From SPDF01 sp963699825 (lineage in GTDB: Bacteria > Gemmatimonadota > Gemmatimonadetes > Gemmatimonadales > GWC2-71-9), in assembly GCA_963699825.1 (NCBI GenBank), contig CAVOVI010000013.1, positions 1 through 64,000 on the forward strand: DNA of 64,000 bases, read 5' to 3'. Shown here one piece after another: positions 57,473 through 64,000 of this stretch (position 1 is its first letter; every line of letters starts with the position of its first letter). Made by a program: the position numbers and the translations under genes. The notes under the pieces are model-generated. The model was not told where the DNA came from. It saw only the letters and a list, made by a program, of their open reading frames with translations, and searched no databases.

Positions 57473-59256
57473 GCCGTCAGTCCTTGCTGGGAGGTGTTGG
57501 AGTCCGATCCGGCGATGGGGACGGTGACCAGGACCCGTACTCCGGTCCCTGACGGGGCCTCGACCGTGACCGTCCCACCGAGCGCACCGATGCGCTCGCG
57601 CATCCCGGTGATGCCCATGTGTCCCGGGCGCTCGATGGTGTCCGGGGTGATGCCCGCCGGCAGGCCCTGCCCGTCATCCTGCACCGCAAGCTCCAGCTGC
57701 ACGTCGTCCTGCCGGATCGAGACCGCAATGGCGCCGGCCTCAGCGTGCCGGGCCACATTGGAGAGTGCTTCCTGCAGCGCGCGGAAGAGCGCCAGTTCGG
57801 CATCCTTCGAGAGCGGGGCGAGCGTGGAGGGAGCGGTGAGCGTCACCGCCAGTCCGCTCCGCTGCGTGAACTCGGTGATCAGCGAGCGGAGCGCCGGCAG
57901 GAGGCCGAGGTCGTCGAGCAGCGACGGCCGCAGCGAATGGACCACGCTTCGGATGCCGCGAATACCGGTGTCCACCAGCTCCAGCGCATGATCGATTCGC
58001 GTCGCCGCCTCGTCAGGCACGCCCTCCCGCAGGACACCCAGCTCCATCTTGACCGCCGAAAAGACCTGTGCCGTCTCATCATGCAGTTCCCGGCTCAGGC
58101 GGCGCCGTTCCTCCTCGTGCTGCTCGACCATCCGTGCGGAGAGCCGGGCCAGCTCCACGGTGCGCAGGTGCAGGCGCCGGGTCAGGTCGGCGTTGGCCAG
58201 GCCGGCGCCCACCTGCTGGCCAAGCGTCACCATGAAGCCCTCGTCGAGCGCCGCGAACGGGTCGCGAGCGTTGCCGGTCAGGACCAGGGCACCGGAGGCC
58301 TCCGTCCCTCGGAAGACGGGCAGGACGGCCTGGAAGAGGTGATCGCGGCCCCGGCGCGCGACGGATGTACCGAGCTGCGGTCGCCCGGTGGCCATCGCCT
58401 GATGCAACGTACCCGCCAGCTCCGGCGATGGCGTCGACGGCCAGTCGGCACAGGCGCCCGCGCCGCGGACGCAGTGCACACCGTCGTCACGACGCATGTA
58501 GAGCGCAGTCCCACTCACCCCCGACAGGGCGAGTGGTCGCTCGAGCAGCGCCGCGAGGACGTCCTGGTCTTCCCGTCCCGCGCGCTGCAGGTCGCCTGAC
58601 AGGGCGCCGAGCGCGCCGAGGCCGCGGCGCAGGTCATCCAGGACCAGGAGCAGGACTCCCGTCCCCACCGCGAGCTCAAAGAAGATATCGAGGTAGTAGC
58701 CCCAGGGATTCCACGCGCCCTGGGCCCGGAGGATCAAGTAATCGAGGTGATGGACGCCCCAAAGGAGAAATGACCCCGCCAGGAGCCCGGCGCCCGCGCC
58801 GCCGACGCGATCGAAGTGCCGGAAGAACACCCAGCCTGTGGCCAGCGTGGCAAACGAGAGAAAGAGCACGGCCGGGAGCGCGGCCCAGACGAAATGGTCG
58901 AGCCGGTAGATGGCGATGTACGACCAGATTGGCGGGAAGAGCGCGACGAGGAAGTACCGGTGCTTCCAGTGCGGCTGCCGGACGAAGACCAGGGCGGCCC
59001 AGAGCAGCGCCAGGGCGGTCCATCCGGTGAACACCTGGTGCCAGTAGAGCCACTCCGGGCGCGCCGTCGTCAGGAAACTGAGGATCGCCCCCATGCGGAG
59101 CACATACATGGCCCACGCCGCGGCGAACCAGGCGAAATAGGGCTTCCGATACCGCTGGTACAGATGCAGACAGAGCATCGCCAGCGCCGCGAGGATGACC
59201 GCCTCGAGGATCCCTGCCGCGCGTTCCAGCCCGACCGACGGGAGTGGGAGTTGCAT
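57469..59256 (-). CDS. NarX/DesK-type sensor histidine kinase with 7-TM input and GAF domains
   Basis: 595 aa. Seven membrane helices at ~10-215, a GAF-like domain at ~240-395, HisKA_3 dimerisation with RRRLSRELHDETAQVFSAVK (conserved H in ELHDE) and an HATPase domain (NVARHAEAGAIAVSIRQ, DDGQGLP, GMRERIGALGGTV). ATG 59256 begins MQLPLPSVGL; the reading upstream crosses repeat sequence. It signals to the regulator encoded next. The signal is unknown. Confidence 0.92.
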   Translation of the reverse strand: MQLPLPSVGLERAAGILEAVILAALAMLCLHLYQRYRKPYFAWFAAAWAMYVLRMGAILSFLTTARPEWLYWHQVFTGWTALALLWAALVFVRQPHWKHRYFLVALFPPIWSYIAIYRLDHFVWAALPAVLFLSFATLATGWVFFRHFDRVGGAGAGLLAGSFLLWGVHHLDYLILRAQGAWNPWGYYLDIFFELAVGTGVLLLVLDDLRRGLGALGALSGDLQRAGREDQDVLAALLERPLALSGVSGTALYMRRDDGVHCVRGAGACADWPSTPSPELAGTLHQAMATGRPQLGTSVARRGRDHLFQAVLPVFRGTEASGALVLTGNARDPFAALDEGFMVTLGQQVGAGLANADLTRRLHLRTVELARLSARMVEQHEEERRRLSRELHDETAQVFSAVKMELGVLREGVPDEAATRIDHALELVDTGIRGIRSVVHSLRPSLLDDLGLLPALRSLITEFTQRSGLAVTLTAPSTLAPLSKDAELALFRALQEALSNVARHAEAGAIAVSIRQDDVQLELAVQDDGQGLPAGITPDTIERPGHMGITGMRERIGALGGTVTVEAPSGTGVRVLVTVPIAGSDSNTSQQGLTA

Positions 59257-59329
59257 AGGGGAAAAGATAGCGGAGTCGCCTGTCACCCTGCCCAGTCGCC
59301 CCCGGCGGCGGTATCTTCGCTTTCTTCCG

Positions 59330-59398
59330 TCACCCCCGCGGAGGCGGGGGTCCAGCCGCCTGACCACTGGATTCCCGCTTTCGCGGGAATGACAGCTT
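59330..59398. repeat. Dispersed repeats, family B and a variant hairpin
   Basis: GTCACCCCCGCGGAGGCGGG followed by GGTCCAG, then ATTCCCGCTTTCGCGGGAAT and GACA. Two adjacent hairpins between the divergent kinase and potA genes. Confidence 0.8.
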
Positions 59399-59420
59399 CC
59401 CCTCAAGCCGGACCCTGCCA

Positions 59421-60227
59421 GTGACCGCACCGCCTCCAATTGTCGAGTTCCGCCGCGTCAGCAAGTCGTTCGGCGCCACCCGTGCGGTCGATGCGGTCTC
59501 CTTCTCCATCCTTCCCGGGGAGTTCTTCTCCCTCCTCGGCCCCAGCGGCTGCGGGAAGACCACGACCCTGCGCCTCCTCGCCGGGTTCGAGTCCCCCGAT
59601 CCCGACGGCGGCGAAGTCCGGATCAGCGGGGAGATCGTGAACCAGCGACGCCCGTACGAGCGGCGCGTCGGGATGGTCTTCCAGAGCTACGCCCTCTTCC
59701 CTCACCTGACCGTCGAACGAAACATCGCATTCGGCCTCGAGGAACATCGGGTACCGCGCACGGAGATCCCCGGCCGGGTCGAGCGCGCCCTCGGTCTGGT
59801 CCGGCTGGCCCCCTCCACCTTCGCCCGCCGCCGCCCGCACCAGCTCTCCGGGGGACAGCGCCAGCGGGTCGCGTTGGCCCGGGCCCTGGTGCTCGACCCG
59901 CGCATCCTCCTCCTCGACGAGCCGCTCGGCGCGCTCGACCTTCAGCTGCGGAAGGAGATGCAGCTCGAGTTGAAGGCGCTCAACCGCGAGCTCGGGATGA
60001 CCTTCGTCTATGTCACGCACGACCAGGAAGAGGCGCTGGCCATGTCGGACCGAATCGCGGTGATGAGCGAGGCGCGCGTCGCCCAGCTTGGAACACCCGC
60101 CGACATCTACGAGAACCCGAGGACGGAGTTCGTGGCGGAGTTCATCGGGGAGGCGAATCTCTTCGGCGGGGCAGCGGGGCAGGGGGGCAGTGGGGCAGGT
60201 GGGCCGCGGGACAGTGACGCGAGCTGA
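59421..60227 (+). CDS. potA: Polyamine ABC transporter ATP-binding protein PotA (C-terminus displaced)
   Basis: 268 aa. Walker A GPSGCGKTT, signature LSGGQRQRVALARAL, Walker B ILLLDEP, H-loop VTHDQEEA: complete ATPase. The spermidine/putrescine subfamily is inferred from potBCD. After GEANLFGG the frame runs into a GGGGCAG-rich tract (60165-60212) and ends at 60227, while the normal TOBE domain continues in another frame from about 60250. Insertion of a repeat or an indel has cut the C-terminus. Confidence 0.9.
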   Translation: MTAPPPIVEFRRVSKSFGATRAVDAVSFSILPGEFFSLLGPSGCGKTTTLRLLAGFESPDPDGGEVRISGEIVNQRRPYERRVGMVFQSYALFPHLTVERNIAFGLEEHRVPRTEIPGRVERALGLVRLAPSTFARRRPHQLSGGQRQRVALARALVLDPRILLLDEPLGALDLQLRKEMQLELKALNRELGMTFVYVTHDQEEALAMSDRIAVMSEARVAQLGTPADIYENPRTEFVAEFIGEANLFGGAAGQGGSGAGGPRDSDAS

Positions 60228-60249
60228 TGGCCGGAGCTTTCCTGGTTCC

Positions 60250-60548
60250 CGATCACCCGACCGTTCACGGCAGGCGACCTCGTGCGCATCGCCGTGCGGC
60301 CGGAGTGGCTCGACCTCTTTGCACCGGGTGATGTGCCCGCGGGGGAGAACGCGCTCCCCGGCACGGTGCGGGACGTCATTTACCTCGGTGAGACCATCCA
60401 CATCGTCGTCGCGCTCGGCGACGGAGCGATCGTTCGTGTGGCGCTCCGGAATGAGGGGCAGATTCTCAATCCGCTTCCCTGGCGCCGTGGCGATGCGGTC
60501 ATGGTGGCGTGGCGGCCCGAGGACTGCCAGGTGCTGGAGCCGGAATGA
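60250..60548 (+). pseudogene. TOBE domain of PotA in a shifted frame
   Basis: VRIAVRPEWLDLFAPGD, LPGTVRDVIYLGETIHIVVALGDGAIVRVALRN and VMVAWRPEDCQVLEPE are the regulatory TOBE domain of PotA-type ATPases. Without the upstream frame break it would extend the potA protein to ~370 aa, the family's normal length. Its TGA overlaps the potB start. Confidence 0.8.
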
Positions 60549-61426
60549 GCGCCACGCCGCGTCGCCGACTCCTCGCCTGGTTCTCTCAGCGGCCCGCCGC
60601 CGGGTCGTGGGCGCTGCTGACCCCCGGCCTGCTCTGGCTGGCGGCCTTCTTTGCCGTGCCGCTCGTGGTCCTGCTGGGGTACAGCGTGATGCATCGCGGC
60701 ACCTACTGGGGCGTATCGCCGGGCTTCACGCTGGAGCACTACCGGCGCTTCCTCGATCCCCTCTATCTGGCTATCGCCTGGCGCACGCTCTGGATTGCGC
60801 TCGCCACCACCGGCCTCTGCCTCCTCCTCAGCTACCCGGTCGCCTACGTCATCGCGCGCGCCGGCCGGTGGCGGAATCTCCTCCTCTTCCTGGTCATCCT
60901 CCCCTTCTGGACCAGCTTCCTGATTCGCACCTATGCGATGATCGTGCTGCTGCGGGGTGGAGGCGTCATCAACTCGACGCTGATGGGGCTCGGGATCACC
61001 ACCGCGCCCCTCGACCTCCTCTACACCCCGGGCGCGGTGCTCGCCGGCCTGGTGTACGGATACCTGCCGTTCATGGTGTTGCCGATCTATGCCTCGCTCG
61101 AGCGGCTCGACCTCGACCTCATCGATGCGGCCGAAGTGCTCGGCGCGCGCGCCTTTTCGCGGTTTCGGCGCGTCATCCTGCCGCTCTCCCTCCCCGGGGT
61201 TGCGGCGGGATCGCTGCTGGTGTTCATCCCCTCCCTCGGCGCCTTCCTCACGCCCGACCTACTCGGTGGCGCCAAGACGATGATGCTGGGCAACCTGGTC
61301 CAGAATCAGTTCGGCCCGGCGCGGAACTGGCCGTTCGGGGCGGCCGTCTCCTTCGCGCTGATGGGCGTGGTGTTCGTGGGACTCCTCGCCTGGCTCCGGG
61401 TGCGCGACGCCGAGGCCGCGGCGTGA
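60545..61426 (+). CDS. potB: Polyamine ABC transporter permease PotB
   Basis: 293 aa inner-membrane permease with six helices. The EAA loop is present (YASLERLDLDLIDAAEVLGARAFSRFRRVILPLSLPG). It pairs with PotC to form the channel. ATG 60545 overlaps the TOBE stop. Confidence 0.93.
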   Translation: MSATPRRRLLAWFSQRPAAGSWALLTPGLLWLAAFFAVPLVVLLGYSVMHRGTYWGVSPGFTLEHYRRFLDPLYLAIAWRTLWIALATTGLCLLLSYPVAYVIARAGRWRNLLLFLVILPFWTSFLIRTYAMIVLLRGGGVINSTLMGLGITTAPLDLLYTPGAVLAGLVYGYLPFMVLPIYASLERLDLDLIDAAEVLGARAFSRFRRVILPLSLPGVAAGSLLVFIPSLGAFLTPDLLGGAKTMMLGNLVQNQFGPARNWPFGAAVSFALMGVVFVGLLAWLRVRDAEAAA

Positions 61427-62202
61427 CCCGCCGCCTCTCGCCGCTCCTGGTGGCGGTGGTCGGAGGAATCTTCCTGCTGCTGCACCTTCCGGTGCTCGTG
61501 CTGGTGCTCTACTCGTTCAACAGCTCGCGCTTCGCGGCATCCTGGAGCGGGTTCACCCTCCATTGGTATGCCCGCCTCCTCGAGCGGCCCGACATCTTGC
61601 GGGCCCTCCGCCTGAGCCTGACCGTGGCGTCGATCAGCACCCTGGCAGCGACGGTCCTGGGCACCCTCATTGCCCTGGGCCTCTCGCGGCGCCCCTTCCG
61701 GGGGCGGCGCCTGGTCGAGGGGGGACTCTACCTGCCGATCGTCACGCCGGAAATCGTGGCGGGCATTTCGCTGCTCATTCTCTTCGTGGCGCTTCGCGTG
61801 CCGCTGGGCGTGGGCACCGTCATCGTGGCCCACATCGCGTTCACCACGCCCTTCGTTGCCGTGGTGGTCCTGGCCAGGTTGCGGGGGATGGATCGCTCGC
61901 TCGAGGAAGCGGCGCTTGTGCTCGGCGCCGACGAGGTCACCGCATTCCGGCGCATCACCCTCCCTCTTCTGGCGCCGGGGATTCTCGCGGGGGCGCTGCT
62001 CGCCTTCACGCTCTCCCTCGACGACTTCGTCATCACCTTCTTCGTGGCGGGACCCGGATCCACCACGCTGCCCGTGCTGGTCTACTCGATGGTGCGCCGG
62101 GGGGTCGAACCCACCATCAACGCCGTGAGCGCTCTCCTCGTGGTGCTCACCACGTGCACCATCGCGCTGGCGTCGCGGCTGGGCGGGACGCGCGGCTCGT
62201 GA
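61423..62202 (+). CDS. potC: Polyamine ABC transporter permease PotC
   Basis: 259 aa. GTG 61423 overlaps the potB stop (GTGA). EAA loop: LRGMDRSLEEAALVLGADEVTAFRRITLPLLAPG, and the typical DDFVITFF stretch of PotC. Six membrane helices. Second permease of the importer. Confidence 0.93.
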   Translation: MTRRLSPLLVAVVGGIFLLLHLPVLVLVLYSFNSSRFAASWSGFTLHWYARLLERPDILRALRLSLTVASISTLAATVLGTLIALGLSRRPFRGRRLVEGGLYLPIVTPEIVAGISLLILFVALRVPLGVGTVIVAHIAFTTPFVAVVVLARLRGMDRSLEEAALVLGADEVTAFRRITLPLLAPGILAGALLAFTLSLDDFVITFFVAGPGSTTLPVLVYSMVRRGVEPTINAVSALLVVLTTCTIALASRLGGTRGS

Positions 62203-62270
62203 GGTTCGCGGACCCGGCGTTCGGCGTGTAACTTTGGGCGGTCCCCCACTTCCCCACGGCCCCCGCGACG

Positions 62271-63353
62271 ATGCCGCCAGCGCCCTCCGACAGCCCGCCC
62301 TCTGACCGCTCCGCGCCTGCCCTGTCGCGCCGGGACTTCGTGCGCGCGACCGCGGCGGCGGGGGCGGCGGTCGGTCTCGCGCCCTGGGTGGCTGCCTGCG
62401 ATCGACGCCCGCGTCTCAACGTCTACATGTGGTCCGACTACATCGCCCCCGAGACCATCCCCGATTTTGAGCGGGAGACGGGCATCCGCGTCACGGTGGA
62501 CACCTACGAGAGCAACGCGGAGATGCTCGCCAAGCTCTTTGCCGGTGCGCAGGGGTACGACATCCTCTTTCCCACCAGCTACCTCCTTCCCTCGCTGGTG
62601 GACGCCGGGCTGCTGCTGCAGATCCCGAACGGGGCGCTCGCCAGCCGCGACAACATTGCGCCGATGTTCCAGGCCCCGTCCGCCAATCCACATCCCGACT
62701 TTGCCGTGCCCTACGAGTGGGGGACATCAGGAATCGCATGGCGGCGCGACAAGCTCGCCACCCCGCCCGACTCCTGGGGGGTGTTCTTCGACCCGGCCTA
62801 CGCCGGCACGATGACCATGATGGACGACGCGCGGGAGGTGCTTGGCGCGATGCTGCGCTATCGCGGCCACTCGGTCAACTCGACCGATCCCGGAGAACTC
62901 CGGCAGGCCAAGGTGGATGCGCTGGCCGCCCGGCTGAATCTGCTGGCGTATATCTCCGCACCGGTGCGGGGCCAGATTGTGGCGGGAGATGTCTGGGTGG
63001 CCCAGATGTGGAATGGCGACGCCGCCCAGGCGGCGGTGGAGTCACCCGAGATCAGCTATGCCGTGCCCCGGGAGGGGAGCTCGATCTGGATGGACACGAT
63101 GGCCATTCCCTCCAACGCGCCGAACGTGCATGAAGCGCTCCAGTTTCTGGACTACATGCTCCGGCCGGAGGTCGCCGCCCGCAACGCCACCGTCACGGGC
63201 TATGGCACCGCAAACGCCCCCGGAACCGCCCTGCTGACCGATCCCGTGCCGTACCCAACGGCCGAGGAACTGACTCGACTCGAGTTTTACCGCGACCTCG
63301 GCGAGGACACGCAGCTGTACTACCAGATCTGGACCGAGGTGAAGGCCGGGTGA
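62271..63353 (+). CDS. potD: Polyamine-binding protein PotD
   Basis: 360 aa extracytoplasmic solute-binding protein. Twin-arginine motif SRRDFVRAT, then a hydrophobic stretch and a cysteine at WVAAC, so a Tat-exported lipoprotein. RLNVYMWSDYIAPETIPDFERETG and SYLLPSLVDAGLL are PotD-like; WMDTMAIPSNAPN and QFLDYMLRPEVAA form the ligand site region. Spermidine versus putrescine not decidable. Confidence 0.93.
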   Translation: MPPAPSDSPPSDRSAPALSRRDFVRATAAAGAAVGLAPWVAACDRRPRLNVYMWSDYIAPETIPDFERETGIRVTVDTYESNAEMLAKLFAGAQGYDILFPTSYLLPSLVDAGLLLQIPNGALASRDNIAPMFQAPSANPHPDFAVPYEWGTSGIAWRRDKLATPPDSWGVFFDPAYAGTMTMMDDAREVLGAMLRYRGHSVNSTDPGELRQAKVDALAARLNLLAYISAPVRGQIVAGDVWVAQMWNGDAAQAAVESPEISYAVPREGSSIWMDTMAIPSNAPNVHEALQFLDYMLRPEVAARNATVTGYGTANAPGTALLTDPVPYPTAEELTRLEFYRDLGEDTQLYYQIWTEVKAG

Positions 63354-64000
63354 GTCCGCTCTCGCCCTTCGCCGTCACCTACGGCCGCCTCGTCGCCGCC
63401 TACCGGGCCGGCCCGTCAGCGGCCGCCGAGGCCAGCGCCCTGCTTGGCGGAGGTGGTGGGGCTGGTGGCCACGGCCCCGCCACCGTCGAGGCGGGGCTCT
63501 TTCGCTCCGGCGAATACGACATCACCAACCTCCGGTCGCATCTCCTCCGTCGGCAGGTCGAAGTGCTCACGGTGGCGGCTGGGGCACCGGCCGAGGCGCT
63601 GGAGGCGCTCGCGCGCGCACTTGGCGGCGAGGCCCCGCTCCCGGAGCACCCCGCGTTGACGTACGAAATGGTGACGCAGATCGCTCCGGTGGCACGGGCG
63701 GCCGGCACGGCCGGAGCCCGCGGCCGCCGACTGTGCCGCCGATGATCCTGATGGGTGCCGACCGCTTCGCGGAGGAGGATGACCGCGCCTCCTCCGTCTT
63801 CGACGCGGAGGTGACCGCCCTGACCGCGGAACTCGGTTCGGCGAGTGAGCGCGGCGCCTGGATGGAGGCGCTGCATGCGGCGCAGGCGCTGGTTCGGCTC
63901 AGCAGCCGGGTACCGGAGCACGACCGCCGCACCGTCGCGATCCGGGCGAGGCGTGCGCTGTCCCGCCCCCTCCTGGTCGGGATGATCGAGCACGCGATCC
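63350..64000 (+). CDS. Hypothetical protein, frameshifted, truncated by window end
   Basis: GTG 63350 overlaps the potD stop. The first 125 residues include TVEAGLFRSGEYDITNLRSHLLRRQVEVLTVA and LTYEMVTQIAPVARAAG; near 63720 the frame shifts and continues (MILMGADRFAEEDDRASSVFDAEVTALTAELG) to the window end. It is Ala- and Arg-rich with helical segments. The family was not recognised, and it is probably co-expressed with the transporter. Confidence 0.5.

Overview
The window is 64 kb of GC-rich bacterial chromosome. The dense coding, the many secreted or lipoprotein DUF4440 proteins, the strong codon bias and the mix of soil-type metabolic genes suggest a Gemmatimonadota or similar environmental bacterium. 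That placement is inference; no rRNA or tRNA gene was seen to settle it.

Layout. 0-16 kb holds a Ser/Thr kinase, a beta-carbonic anhydrase, an alpha/beta hydrolase, an APC permease fused to two universal stress domains, and a small redox group. In that group an AhpD-like peroxidase has an in-frame TGA exactly where the second active-site cysteine belongs, followed by a bacterial-SECIS-like hairpin, so it is a candidate selenoprotein. A cyclophilin, a hemolysin III protein, DUF4440 proteins, katG, aqpZ and a VOC protein follow.

16-27 kb is a chromosomal integron. An intact IntI-type tyrosine recombinase (26023-27051, minus) lies beside an array of cassettes separated by attC sites. Sites at 16782, 24175 and 25118 are close copies of one another. 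The array lies on the 3' side of intI and most cassette genes read in the same direction as intI, which is the reversed arrangement known from Treponema denticola and some Planctomycetes. Cassette cargo comprises three toxin-antitoxin modules, a class A beta-lactamase, a broken serine hydrolase, a RibD/DHFR-like reductase, amidohydrolase copies, outer-membrane protein genes and tiny ORFs. Three cassettes have 13-14 bp cassette-specific inverted ends.

27-39 kb has a secreted LVIVD/Ig-like protein, a YncE-like propeller and a translationally coupled aromatic-CoA operon: creatininase-like, SDR, RidA, enoyl-CoA hydratase, acyl-CoA dehydrogenase, and a flavin monooxygenase followed by an old-yellow-enzyme domain. 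A CoA ligase is divergent to it. The set fits aerobic 2-aminobenzoyl-CoA (anthranilate) degradation. 39-43 kb has a TPP riboswitch with thiC, two broken membrane/secreted genes and an S4 protein. 43.7-52.5 kb is a TolC-MFP-RND efflux operon with an operator-overlapped promoter, then a BigR-like sulfide/persulfide locus (ArsR, DUF2892, TauE, MBL-rhodanese). 52.5-64 kb has a heavily frameshifted NagB/PIG-L fusion, paired lipoproteins, a TMEM175-like channel, an hsp20 gene with a likely sigma54 promoter, a two-component system and a potABCD polyamine transporter.

Many genes are interrupted by single-base frameshifts, clustered at about 1-2, 17-18, 32-35, 41-43 and 53-55 kb, while long genes such as katG, thiC and the RND pump are intact. 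Indel errors in the assembly are the simplest explanation for most, so 'broken' calls outside the integron should be read with that in mind. Several palindromic repeat families are scattered between genes, and one copy lies in frame inside thiC.
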